From the NCBI GenBank assembly GCA_037042915.1, contig CM073197.1, forward strand, positions 1,116,001 to 1,180,000: a stretch of DNA of 64,000 nucleotides, read 5' to 3'. This DNA comes from Auricularia sp. M13. Its lineage: Eukaryota > Basidiomycota > Agaricomycetes > Auriculariales > Auriculariaceae. The notes under the pieces are model-generated. The model worked only from the letters and a program-made list of their open reading frames with translations, did not search any database and had not been told where the DNA came from. How positions within the stretch are numbered: position 1 is the stretch's first letter; each line of letters starts with the position of its first letter. The translations under genes were made by a program, and so were the position numbers. Shown here piece after piece: positions 1 through 10,206 of the stretch.

Positions 1-535
1 CAGCAACACCGCGCGGAGAGCGGCAGCGGCGGCGGCGGGTCGAGCATGACGCGCGCGCCGTCGATGGCGAGCACGGCGTCGTCCGCGTCGCGCGGCGTGC
101 CGCCCTCGCGCGCGTCCACCGTCGCGGGCAGCACGTTCAAGAAGGCGCCCCCGCCCCCGCCCAGCTTGCACGCCAGCGCCTCGCCGCGCCGCCGCCATAC
201 ACGCCGCCGAGCAACGGCGCGGGGGCCGCGGCGGCGATGGCGGCGGCGACGAAGCGCGCGCCGCCGCCGCCGCCGGGGCCGAAGCCGAAGCCGAAGCCCG
301 AGGTCAAGTACGTTGTCGCGCTGTACGATTTCGAGGCGCAGGCGGAGGGCGATTTGTCGTTCAAGACGGGCGACCGCATCGAGCTGCTCGAGAAGACGGC
401 GTCGTCGGAGGATTGGTGGACCGGCCGGCTGAACGGCAACAAGGGCGTGTTTCCTGGTATGTTGTATTTGTCTGTTTGTATGCGGCGAGCTGATGCGTTG
501 GGGTTGTCGTAGGAAACTATGTACAAGAGACCTGA
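1..535 (+). CDS. SH3-domain adaptor, C-terminal part (amphiphysin/Rvs167-like)
   Basis: Only the 3' part lies in the window. A Ser/Ala- and Pro-rich linker is followed by one SH3 domain from about 300: ALYDFEAQAEGDLSF, then the RT loop, the WWTGRLNG tryptophan motif, and GVFPGNYV completed across an intron. The last intron is 457-512 and the stop is at 533-535. SH3 domains bind PxxP ligands; fungal BAR-SH3 proteins of this type act in endocytosis and actin-patch function. The BAR domain, if present, would lie left of the window. The linker reads in one frame to about 180 and in another from about 190 (PPPYTPP), which implies a 1-nt indel in a GCC-rich run. Other short SH3 adaptors (Lsb1/Csh3-like) remain possible. 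Confidence 0.7.
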
Positions 536-897
536 ACTTGAACGGACCTTTTTTGCTTTCTTTTCTTTTCTTGCCGCCTTTTTTTTTTCTTTACGAAGTG
601 TTGTATTACGCTCGCCCCGGACGCCATTCCGTTTGTAGGCCCGTTGGCAGAACGACGTCAAGCCTGTATATGGATGAATAAACGAACACTGCACAGAGAT
701 TTTGCATCGGGATTCTCGCGTTTCTTATCCACATTGAGGGATGCTTACAGCAAGAGGTTGCAAGTTAGGTATCCGGACTGGGGCTGTAATAACGCAAGGC
801 GAGTCGAGGAGCGCCCTGCTGACCAGCCACACTCTGGAAACTTCCGGCGCAAGTCCGACGACGCGTCGCTTCTTCCTTTCCGTTCCAAAAGCTCAAA

Positions 898-2838
898 ATG
901 TCGCAAACGCCCGTGGTCGTGCTCAGTGCGCCATCTGCTTGTGCCAGGAGTCTTTGCTGATCCTTGTATGTTGTAGACACTGCGCCCGACCGGCAGTCGG
1001 GGCGCAAAGCGCAGATGAGCAACATCGCCGCGGCCAAGGTATGCGCGCGTTGGATGCGCGCGATGCTCGTGCTTACTTGGCCATGCATAGACGGTCGCAG
1101 ATGTCATTCGGACGTGTCTGGGGCCCAAGGCGATGCTGAAGATGATTCTGGATCCTATGGGCGGCATTGTGTGCGTGCTGCTGCATATTTCGCTGCACCG
1201 GGAAGGCTGATTGTGCGCACGCAGCGTGACGAACGACGGGAATGCTATTCTGCGCGAGATTGACGTCGCGCATCCTGCGGCGAAGAACATGATTGAGCTT
1301 GCAAGGACGCAGGACGAGGAGGTCGGCGATGGCACTACTTCTGTTATCGTGCTGGGTAAGTCTGGCTTGCATGCTCACTGGCCATTGAAGCTGACTATGT
1401 TTTCATAGCTGGTCAAGTGCTCGCTCAAGCTGTACCCGCGCTCGAACGCGGCACACACCCGGTCGCGATAATCGGCGACCTCAACGCCGCGTTGCGGATA
1501 GCACTCGACGTCGTGCAGCGCATCAGCCAGCCCATCGACGTCTCCTCCGACGCGCAGATGCTCGCGCTCATCCGGACGTCCATCGGCACCAAGCTCTCCA
1601 TCCGCTGGGCGGACCTGATGTGCAACCTCGCGCTGACGGCCGTGCGCACGGTATGGCAGAGCGATGCGGGCATCACCACCGTCGACATCAAGCGCTACGC
1701 GCGCGTGGAGAAGGTGCCTGGCGGCGCGATCGAGCAGAGCCGCGTCCTGCGCGGCGTGATGCTCAACAAGGACGTGACGCACCCCAAGATGCGCCGCCGG
1801 ATCGCGCGCCCGCGCATCGTGCTGCTCGACTGCCCGCTCGAGTACAAGAAGGGCGAGTCGCAGACGAACATGGAGCTGCAGAAGGAGGACGACTGGAAGC
1901 GCGCGCTCGACATCGAGGAGGAACAGGTGCAGCGCATGTGCGAGGCGATCATCGCCGTCAAGCCCGACCTCGTCTTCACCGAGAAGGGCGTGAGCGACCT
2001 CGCGCAGCACTTCCTCCTCAAGGCCGGCATCACCGCCATCCGCCGCGTGCGCAAGAGCGACAACAACCGCATCGCGCGCGCCGTCGGCGCCACCATCGTC
2101 AACTCGACCGACTATCTCCGCGAGGCCGACGTCGGTACGGGCTGCGGCCTGTTCTACATTGAGAAGCTCGGCGACGAGTACTTCACCTTCCTCGAGGAGT
2201 GCACCGCGCCCAAGGCGTGCACCGTCCTGCTCCGCGGGCCGTCCAAGGACGTGCTCAACGAGATCGACCGCAACCTGCAAGACGCGATGGCCGTCGCGCG
2301 CAACGCCGGTGTTCAACCCGTCGCTCGCGCCCGGCGGCGGCGCGACCGAGCTGGCCATCGCGGCAGAGCTGAGGAAGCAGGGCCACCAGTTCAACGGCGT
2401 CGCGGACGCGCTCGAGGCCATCCCCCGTACGCTCATCCAGAATGGCGGCGGAAACGTGCTGCGCGTCATCACCGAGCTTCGGGTCAGTCCCTTCATTGCG
2501 CCCTGCCGCCGCGTCATATCTAACCGGTTGATGAACTGCAGTCAAAACACGCGGGCGGAGCGTATACCTGGGGTGTGGACGGCTTAACGGGCAAGGCGAT
2601 CGATATGAAGGAGTACGGCCTGTACGAGAGCGCCAGCGTCAAAGTGCGTCGTATCCCTCGCATAACGCATAATGCACCGGCTTTGCTGATGAAACTTGCT
2701 CTTCAGATTCAAACTTACAAAACGGCCATCGAGGCCGCGCGCCTGCTGCTACGCGTCGACGATATCGTCGAGGCCGTGCGCAAGGACGGCGAGCGCTCGG
2801 GCGGGGGAGGCCCACCGCAGGAGATTCCGGACGAGTAG
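898..2838 (+). CDS. CCT3: T-complex protein 1 subunit gamma (CCT3)
   Basis: Gamma subunit of the cytosolic chaperonin TRiC/CCT, which folds actin and tubulin. Seven exons join in phase: 898-925, 977-1038, 1091-1170, 1225-1355, 1409-2482, 2542-2643, 2707-2838, giving about 535 residues, the usual CCT length. The group II signatures are present: [47 protein letters not shown], the ATPase motif [12 protein letters not shown], and [13 protein letters not shown] near the C-terminus. One extra base near 2305-2309 breaks the frame between VARN and [10 protein letters not shown]; both sides match the family, so an error or a very recent mutation is likelier than decay. The start was chosen because [10 protein letters not shown] joins the conserved N-terminus. 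Confidence 0.95.
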
Positions 2839-3320
2839 ACTCGTATATTGTATGAAGGATGCATGGGCTGCTTGATATCGACATCGAACGCGACATGATA
2901 ATCGATCTTCGATAATACAGTAGATAAACCAAAAAACACCCTGCGAGAAGCAGGTCGGTCGCACTGAGTTATGGATTCAACTCCGTGAAGGATCTGATTT
3001 GATTCCGGGCCTCTTGCTCGTTCGCACCCCACCATGGCAGCCAGCCGCACCCGAGCTTACTCGCTCCTGGACTCAAAGCTCTTCAATGGCCGCGTCCGTA
3101 TACCGCGCCGACGCCGTGGACGGCCACGGACTGTGACACGTCGAACATCTTCTGCACTGTGATCGAGCTGCCTGAGCTTACTAGAAAGAGATCGAAGGAG
3201 CTGGGTCTACCGGTCACTGGGTGAGTTTAGCCTGTGTGAATCGGGTCTCCAAGTCGAGGTCACGGGCAGCCAAGACCTTCGGAGCCTCGCAGAAAGAGCA
3301 TTTACTAGATAATAATTCAG
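2839..3320. other. Intergenic, nothing recognised
   Basis: This is the region between the CCT3 stop and the last exon of the kinase-like gene on the other strand. Short open frames occur on both strands but none shows a recognisable motif or plausible exon structure. Confidence 0.5.
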
Positions 3321-4647
3321 TCACGCGGCAATTGCAACGCGGGATGCGCACCAGGTCTCGCCCGGCGACAGGCGGTGGCAAAAACCGGTCATGTCGGTCG
3401 GAATGTTGTCGAGCTCATCTTCAGGGGTCGCTTCATGAATGGCGTGAAGAACCGTAAGTGCCTGGGCGGCAGTCGGTCGCGCGTCGGGGTCGTCACTTCC
3501 CATTGCGATGAAGAGTTCCTGTAGTCCGGGAACAGTGTCTATCGCCTAGAACAGCTGTCTTGGCAAGATCTCAAGGCTGCAAGATGACTGCGCACACCCC
3601 AAAGAATTCTAACGCGCACCGCCCAAATTGAAATATGTCCGCCTTGAAAGGGCAGTACGGCGTATCCAAGAGAGCTTCGGGCGCGAGTGGCTTGCAATAG
3701 GTCTCAGCCGCATAGCCGTAGCGCGCGTTTGGGGTGCCGACGACAAGGCGTGTCTTGGGATCCGAGTCGGCCGCAAATTGCACTGAGAGTTCGAAGTCGT
3801 TGATGAAGTAACGCAGATCGGGGCAAATGGAGCGGAACGTGCGTGGTATTCGGTGGCAATGGTCGGGAAGTCCCGCGAAGTCCCAGTCACAGCCATAGTT
3901 CGAAAATACTTCTAAGGTTGAGAAATCCTGGCAAGATGTTGGCAACGGATATTCTAGATGTAGAATCGAATGAACATACCCGATGCGCAATAAGTCGCTG
4001 ATGAAGGTAGGCCAAACCCTAGGATCCCAGAATAAGCACAATATTATAAGTGAAAAATAACGCACCTCCATGGTCTGCTCGAGCGCTTCCAGCACTTCAC
4101 GAACAGTCCTGAACCTGGTCTATACAGGCCTTCCGCCCACATGAAGGGAAATATGCCGAAAATCACGTCGTCCTTCTGCAGCTCCTCGAGCATCGGGACT
4201 GTACGATTCTCTGGGACTTGAGCATCCGGCGCGGCGAGAGCTCGCATGATGGCGAGGTGCTCTTTCCCATCGTCCCCAATGGCCATTATGCGAATGACAA
4301 CGTCGGTATTCTTTGGTGAGCGCGCAGCGACATGGATGCCGGACTGCGGACCGCCTGAGCACATTTTAACGAGACAATTGGGACAGCAGTCACCTCTGGA
4401 AGAAAACGGGATGGCTTAGGCTTCATCCGAAGACACTCTGGCAGAAACCGGCGGTACTCGTCTTCGCAGCGTACGGCGCTGCAGCCGGCTGGCGGCACCA
4501 AAGGTGGATGGGAAAAGTGGGGTCGGTCACGAAGAGCTTGTAACCGTGCTCTTCAAAAAAAGGCTCAAACTGTTTCCAGGCGGTTCGGGAGGGCTCCCCA
4601 AGTTCCAACTCGCGCCATGCGAGCAGCGTGGAAGGACTGGTAGGCAT
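3321..4647 (-). pseudogene. Damaged kinase-like protein of the agaricomycete-expanded family
   Basis: Pieces read from the minus strand match the protein-kinase-like family common in agaricomycetes. In order they are: an N-terminal region (FEPFFEEHGYKLFV), EDEYRRFLPECLRMKPKPSR, ARSPKNTDVVIRIMAIGDDG (the VVIR lysine region replaced), LEALEQTMEGLAYLHQRLIAHR (catalytic-loop position), RYFINDFELSVQF (replacing DFG), CPFKADIFQFG and a final exon with DDPDARPTAAQAL. Some junctions are clean, for example the intron between EFFG and AIDTVPG. The frame is broken at about 4488, about 4105 and about 3905, one base each. The HRD Asp is not seen, as is usual for this family, so activity is doubtful. It could be a working gene in poor sequence. 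Confidence 0.6.
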
Positions 4648-5015
4648 CGGCAGTCACGGTGGTGGTCAGAACGAAGTACTGGTGAAAACGGTGTTTTCCG
4701 AGTGCAGAAGCCTAATACTTGGCAGTACGACAAACAGTCCACACCATACCACCCCATTCTTCATCTTGAATTTCTCAACCACTTTCGCACGTCACTCAAG
4801 CCACCAGACACACACAGCCAGATCGTCTGTCGTAAACGCCGCGATTGTATTGACACAAGACAAACGACACGCAACGCCCAAACGGGTGCGAAAAAAAAGC
4901 GTAGCAAAAAAAGGGAGAACGAGAGAATAAAACCGGGTGTGTAGGGAAAGGGTGCTGCTGCGAGGAAGGCCAAGCCTGTCCCATCGTTCTATGAGGAGTC
5001 GTGTATACATGGCGT

Positions 5016-6399
5016 TTAGCCAGAGCCTGCGACAACGCATCAGCCACACGACAGGCTAGACAAGAGAAACAAGTGGACGCACCGCCGGAGTAGACCTTGC
5101 CGAACATGACCTGCTGCAGCTTGTCGTAGAGCGAGAGCACACCAGCACCGGCAACACCACGGAGGATGTTGGCGCCAGCGCCCTTGAAGAGCGACTTGGT
5201 GCCCTCCTTGGCGATGATCTGCGAGCCAGCGTCGAACATGGACTTGTAGTGGGTCGTGGAGCCGGAGGTCATCATCATGCGACGACGGATGGTGTCGAGC
5301 GGGTAGGACGCCAGACCAGCACCGATCGTGACACCCCAGCCGAGCAGGAAGGACGCGAAGAAGCTGCCCTCGAGCGCGCCGACGAGGACGACGGGCTTGA
5401 GCGAGTCGTAGACACCGAAGTACAGGCCGCGGTAGACGATGATGCCGACGACGGACGGGACGAAGCCACGGTAGAGACCAGCAAGACCGTCAGACTTGAG
5501 CGTCTTCTTGTAGACATCGACGAGACCGTTGAACTGGCGCTCGCCTCCACCCTTCGCGGCCTTGGCGTCGTTGGCGAGACGGGTACGGGCATAGTCGAGC
5601 GAGTAGACGAAGAGGAGCGACGAGGCACCGGCGGCACCACCAGACGCGACGTTGCCGGCGAACCACTTCCAGTAGCCCTCGGACTTCTTGAAGCCGAACA
5701 GCGACTTGAAGTAGTCCTCTGAAGAACATTAAAAAATCACACAGCAACGCCGTCAGGAAACCCGGATACAAAAACAATTTGATGCACAGGCTGCACGCAC
5801 TGAAAGCAAAGTTCAACGCCTGGGTGGGGAAGTACCGGATGACGTTGGCCGTGTTGCCTCTCCAGAGAGAAAGCAGGCCCTCGTCACGGTAGGTGCGGGA
5901 GAAGCAGTCGATGACGCCCTTGTACGGGGTCGCGAGACGACCTTGCTTGATCTGAAAACAGCGGCAGCCCCGTCAGCACCCGGCCGACAACGCCAGCACA
6001 GCGAGCGAGATCTGCGCACCATCTCATCCTATCAGCCAGCGCCAGCCAGGGGTCAGCGAATACGTCCCGAGGACGAGCGTGGACGTCGACAGACCTGGTT
6101 CTGCACCAGCAGCTGTGAAAAAGCGGTGCAACGTCAGCTTTGTGAAATTCATTTTTTTTATTCAAGAGAAAGGACGGACCTTAATGCGCTCTATGGGCGC
6201 AGCGCTCGTTTTTGCGACGGCCTGGGACGCGGGTGAGTAAAGGGGGCTGGCGGCGAGGGCACCCCTAACGCACAGCGGACACGCCGCCCATCAAAAAGTC
6301 CACTGCAGCGATAAGTCAGCAGATAAATTCCCGTTGGGAAAAAGGACACGTGCCTGCGAACTCCTTGGGAGTCTTGCCAGCCTTCTTCGTTTCCGACAT
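5016..6399 (-). CDS. Mitochondrial ADP/ATP carrier
   Basis: Inner-membrane exchanger of cytosolic ADP for matrix ATP; 313 residues. Eight exons join perfectly: 6354-6399, 6274-6302, 6180-6221, 6095-6112, 6020-6028, 5801-5951, 5083-5718, 5016-5026. The hallmark RRRMMM is present ([18 protein letters not shown]), as are three mitochondrial-carrier repeats, with [17 protein letters not shown] in repeat 1 and [13 protein letters not shown] in repeat 2. The protein ends in VYSGGSG. Oddities are a GC-AG first intron (donor GCACGT), an 18-nt exon coding LLVQNQ, a 9-nt exon coding only DEM, and an 11-nt last exon. Conservation of VQNQDEMIKQGRL across three exons fixes these junctions. Confidence 0.95.
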
Positions 6400-6689
6400 T
6401 TTGGAGGGATACGGAAGGGGTGGAGAAAGAGAACACCGACGACGCGGTCAAAAGGGGAGGTGAAAACTTCAAAGCGGCCCATCCCGAGGGCACTTTTAGG
6501 GTTCGGATCCAAATCTGCTCCCGCTCCGTTGATGCCCGCGCCCGAGCTGCAACTGGTGCGCGCGGCGGCCCGTCCAGCGCGTGTTTTCTTTTTCTCTTTG
6601 ATTCCAGACAGCGTCGAGCCTAATCATGAAATTTTCGGCAAGTGATGCATTTGGTGACGGAGACGGTGACGACAGAGTTTATTCTTCCA
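6400..6689. promoter_or_regulatory. Upstream region of the ADP/ATP carrier
   Basis: This spacer holds the 5' region of the carrier gene (minus strand) and the 3' flank of the broken orphan-gene copy. No clear TATA box or other site was identified. Confidence 0.3.
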
Positions 6690-7329
6690 AGTTGGCCGAA
6701 CACAGCTTCAATGCTTCATAGTGGCCCTCAGCAACTGCAAATGCATTGAGGCAGAGTATTTCAATGACGACCTCATCTCCGCTGCTGCGAGGTGCCTCAG
6801 CGGTCCAGGACTAGTAGGCTTCGTAACGTATCCATCTGCCAGTCGAAGTCCATACGCCCGTCCGTCGTCGACATCGACATATTGCGTGTACACTTCCGAC
6901 CTAGTCGTCAACCACGATGCATCGTCCGTCAACGTCTTGGGTAGCTGCCAGCCCACACAAGAATGCTTGACGACCAGCTCGTGGCCGGTAGACATTGCAT
7001 TAGTAACGAGCGTGGTGAGAGGGCCAATATTCTGGCCGCGGCTTTCTTGAACTTGGTGGCGGCGATGTAGAAGACCCACAAGACTGCTGTCACGTTCGGA
7101 GCGCGCTTGGTATCTCTCTTGGTGGCACGGGCTCCTTTGGCGACCTCGAAAAAAGCACGCGTCAAACAGCGCGTTGTTTACCGCAGTCACCTTTGGCACC
7201 AAGAGCCTGGCCGTCTTGACGGGAGCCTCGCGTCGTCGTACGCGTAGATGAAGCGCCGGCGGAGCGGCAGCCGCTCGACAGCTCGGTCAGGCGTTGTCGC
7301 AGGTGAGACAAAGGTGAGATTCTCGGAGT

Positions 7330-7860
7330 AGGCCCCCCGAAAAGTCCTATATAGGTCCGAGTCGCGGGACCATCGGAATTGGCACTTTTGTGTCCGACCT
7401 CCGAGCCGTGGGACCATCGTCCCAAGGCTTTTTGAGACCCAGGTCCAATTTTCATGGGACCATCGTCCTCTCGCCGCGCGAGGAGCTCCGAGGCCCTGGG
7501 ACCATCAAAATTGGTCGGTCCAAGGTCGGTCTGCAATCGAGGTCCAACCTGGGATCAGAACCACTGAGAAGCCAATAGAAGTGCATGGAATCTGCTCTGG
7601 AAGGCGCATTAGACCTAGGAAATACATACTTACTAGGTTGCAAAGAAAATACAGGCTCGGTGATGGTTCCGAGGTCTGATCTGCTATACAGACCGGCGCG
7701 AAGCGCCGGAAGCTCCGAGCCGTTGGGACCATCGTCCGAACCTGATTCAAGTGGTCCGATCCGCTGGGACCATCGGAATGAGAGCTCCAGAGGTCAATTT
7801 TGGGACCATCATCCCGGGCAGTTTGCGGATCGGACCTCTCATAGACTTTTCGGAGGGCCT
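7330..7860. mobile_element. Non-autonomous hAT-like transposon (MITE)
   Basis: The 31-base ends 7330-7360 and 7830-7860 are inverted repeats with 25 of 31 positions identical; both start AGGCCC and share CCGAAAAGTC and AGGTCCGA. The element is flanked by the 8-base direct repeat CTCGGAGT (7322-7329 and 7861-7868), the target-duplication size typical of hAT transposons. It has no transposase. It sits inside the broken orphan-gene copy at a point where the intact copy is continuous. Its interior carries seven copies of GGGACCATC, which resemble the short subterminal repeats bound by hAT transposases. The assignment to hAT rests on duplication length and is inference. Confidence 0.75.
7366..7810 (+). 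repeat. GGGACCATC motif array inside the MITE
   Basis: Exact GGGACCATC starts at 7366, 7410, 7456, 7498, 7725, 7766 and 7802. Spacing is 36-46 bases except for one gap of 227 bases. Most copies continue as GTCC or GGAAT. All are in the same orientation. Confidence 0.85.
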
Positions 7861-8696
7861 CTCGGAGTCCTCGCTCGGTGGTGCATATGAGTGTGGGTTC
7901 AGGCACCTCCAGGTCAACCGTGTTGTCGAAGAAAGTGACTGTGGATTTCCGACTCGGAATGCGACTCAGACGACCCGTCCGACAAACTAGCCTGGCGCAT
8001 GCGTCTGAGGTCCGGTAGGTCGTTCCAGCTGAACGAATCGCTGTTATTGCTGAGTATAGCGCGACAGATGGGCAGGAATAGGCACCCTGCAAGCAGAGAG
8101 CAAGCAGAGAGCTTCCTGGTCTCGTATGAAACAGTCGAAGATTCCGGAGAGCGTCTTCGTAGGGAGATCCATGCCGCAGACAGACTTGAACCCTTTGGTG
8201 AAAGTGGGGGACAGGAAGTCGAAGAGCGCCCCGTCGAAAAGGACACCGCTCGTGGGCGCGTTTGGCGGGCGCGCAACTTGTTCAGCTCGATGTACCCAAA
8301 AGATGGGGAACCGCAATGCGTCTAGATCCGCACGACGAGTCGAACCTGTCCGACGGCGACCAGTCGCAAAGGTTTTATATTCGAAACCGGTGCTCCTCGT
8401 GCGTCGCAAATGTGGGGACATTGCTCCGCGGTGGCATCGCAGCTGTGGGACAAAGCTACGACTGGCGCAATGCAACAGACCACTAGCTCTCCGATTATTT
8501 TTTGGACGAACATCGATGATCTGAGGTCGAGATAAGAGGCTGAGTTGCGCCTTGAGCCGACGCCACATTCTTCCCGCGGACGTCCGGAGTCATCATGCTG
8601 TCCATGGCCTTTCTCTTACTCTCACCCCATCATTGAGCATGACAAATACAGCTTTGCATTGGTGAGCGAGGGAGATGGTGAGGACGGATTATTGAA

Positions 8697-9757
8697 TTAC
8701 ACATGATGATAATAATCTGCAACAGCCCGATCGACTTCACACACATGAAGAAAATCAAACAAATCAATAACTGCATGCAAATCGACTGGTAAGCGGGCAC
8801 ACTAACGATACAAAAGGAACGGGGTTCATCCAGACTAGAGTCCTGTTGGGGAAGACATAGAAACCGGAACGTACCATCTGCCAGTAGAAGTCCATGCGAC
8901 CACCCGTCGTCGACCTCAATATACTGGACGTAGACTTCCGCCCCAGACGCCGACCACAATTCACTGTCCGTCAACGCCTTGGGCAGTCGCCAGCCCACAG
9001 CAAAGTGCTCGCACTGGGGCGCCAGCAGCACGTACTTGACGGCCATCTCGTAGTCGGCATTCTTCGCGTTAGCGATGAGCGTGGCGAGCGGCGCCATGTC
9101 GACGTCCGAGTCCGATCCCTCGCCCTCGCCGTCGCGTTTCTCAAACACCGGCGCGGCGAAACGGAAGACCCACAAGACCGCGGTGCCGCCGGGCGCGCGC
9201 TTGGTGTTCTCGAAGAAGAACGCGTCGAACAGCGGCGGGCTCCCCGCGGTCCCCGGCGACATCGGCAGGAAGAGGATGCCCGCGTAGTTCGGCGTGATGT
9301 CCGCGAGCATCGCGTCCAAGTAGCCGCGGACGACGCGCGTGCGGATGGGGACGTTGGGAAGCTCGGCAGGCGGCGGCGCGGGGGCGGCGAAGGTGAGGTC
9401 CTCGCGCGGATGCCTGATGACGCCGCGCTCGGTGGTGCAGATGAGCGTGCGTGTGAGGCCGCCCGGCGAAATCGTGTGGTCGAAGAACGTGACCGTGCTC
9501 TCCGACTCGTCATGCGCGTGCGACACAGCCTGGTACATGCGCTTGAAGTTTCCCAGCGCGCTCCAGAAGTCGTGTATCTCCTGCCCGCAGAGCACAGCGC
9601 GGCAGATGGGCTGCCACAGGAACGCTGCGAACACCGAGCATTCTGGCCGTGTATGCATCGTCTGGAGGAGCCGGAGAGCCCTGTCAGCGCGGAGGTTCGT
9701 GCAGAGAGACTTGAGCTTCTCGGCGACTTCGGGGGACACGAAGTCGAAGACCGGCAT
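8697..9757 (-). CDS. Uncharacterised protein, intact copy of a tandem pair
   Basis: I do not recognise the family. Two exons join in phase: 8875-9757 and 8697-8785, with an 89-nt GTACGT...CAG intron, giving about 323 residues from MPVFDFVSPEV. No signal peptide or membrane segment is seen. Conserved blocks shared with the broken copy are TVTFFDHT, LICTTERG, LTFAAPAPPP, AVLWVFRFAAP, VGWRLPKALTD and YVQYIEVDDG. These look like a compact globular protein, with alternating strands and a charged linker (DGEGEGSDSDVD). The frame stays open upstream to about 10021 and an ATG in another frame (MSVPESQ, about 9890) is conserved in the left copy, so the true start may be upstream with an unseen intron. 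Confidence 0.5.
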
Positions 9758-9954
9758 ATCGCTCGCGATGTCTGTGGACGGGTCCGATGCTGGCTCGATC
9801 GTGCAGCGCGATGCATCGCAAGCAGGCGGAACAATGGCTTGTCTGCGGCCGCAGGACCATCCAAAACTGCCTGACTTTCTGGGACGGACATCGTGGTTGA
9901 GGTTAGGAGGATGAGTTGCACACCGGCCCCTAAGCCAACCGTGACGCCACCCCC

Positions 9955-10190
9955 GCGGACGTCCGGCATCACCGACAGACGTTCCATCCACTCCATCCCA
10001 ACTGAGCATGAAAAAATACAACTTTGCATTGGTGAGTGAGTGAGGGAGTCGGCGACGACGGATTATTTAAGTACACATAAGCTGCAATGGCCCAACGCGA
10101 CTTCAAGTTCAGTTCAAGCTTCGACTTCATATGTACTGCAGCGGCCCAACGCAAACGCAAAGAAATCAAACAAACAAAGCAAACAGCAGC
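9955..10190. repeat. Duplicated flank of the orphan gene
   Basis: This stretch closely resembles 8575-8785, including GAGCATGA, TTTGCATTGGTGAG, GACGGATTATT, GCGACTTC/TCGACTTCA and AATCAAACAAA. A shorter match to the same 3' flank occurs at about 6640-6690. It marks the boundaries of the tandem duplication; the repeat unit is roughly 1.4 kb. Confidence 0.7.
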
Positions 10191-10206
10191 CAACAGGGAG
10201 CAAGTT

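Larger units (their letters stand above)
6690..8570 (-). pseudogene. Broken tandem copy of the orphan gene at 8697-9757
   Basis: Minus-strand fragments in several frames match the intact neighbour in the same order: DFLSPTF near 8190, STVTFFDNT and LICTTERG at about 7880-7950, ENLTFVSPATTP at about 7300, APNVTAVLWVFYIAA at about 7080, VGWQLPKTLTDD and EVYTQYVDVDDG to about 6850. The reading frame changes repeatedly and the LICTTERG and ENLTF parts are separated by the 531-bp element at 7330-7860. The last splice donor (GTACGT in the intact copy) reads GATACG here. Upstream and downstream flanks also match those of the intact copy, so this is a tandem duplicate that has decayed. Confidence 0.7.

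Noticed and set aside
2305-2309. Programmed +1 frameshift in CCT3
   Set aside because: No slippery sequence or stop codon at the shift, and similar breaks occur in many unrelated genes here; an indel error is simpler.
1375-2517. 380-codon minus-strand frame across CCT3
   Set aside because: It is antisense to the strongly conserved CCT3 exon 5, with composition typical of GC-rich shadows.
3321-4647. Kinase-like gene as an active protein kinase
   Set aside because: The DFG position reads NDFELSVQF and no HRD Asp is visible, and the frame is broken at least three times, so I list it as damaged rather than as a kinase.
7162-8092. Long minus-strand frames (e.g. 7505-8092) as separate genes
   Set aside because: They run across the transposon ends and through the GGGACCATC repeats; their sequence is explained by the broken gene copy plus the inserted element.
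8894-10029. Long open frames of 326 and 352 codons overlapping the orphan gene
   Set aside because: They are GC-rich shadows of the 8697-9757 gene: Arg/Ala/Ser-rich, no homology to the paired copy and no splice logic.
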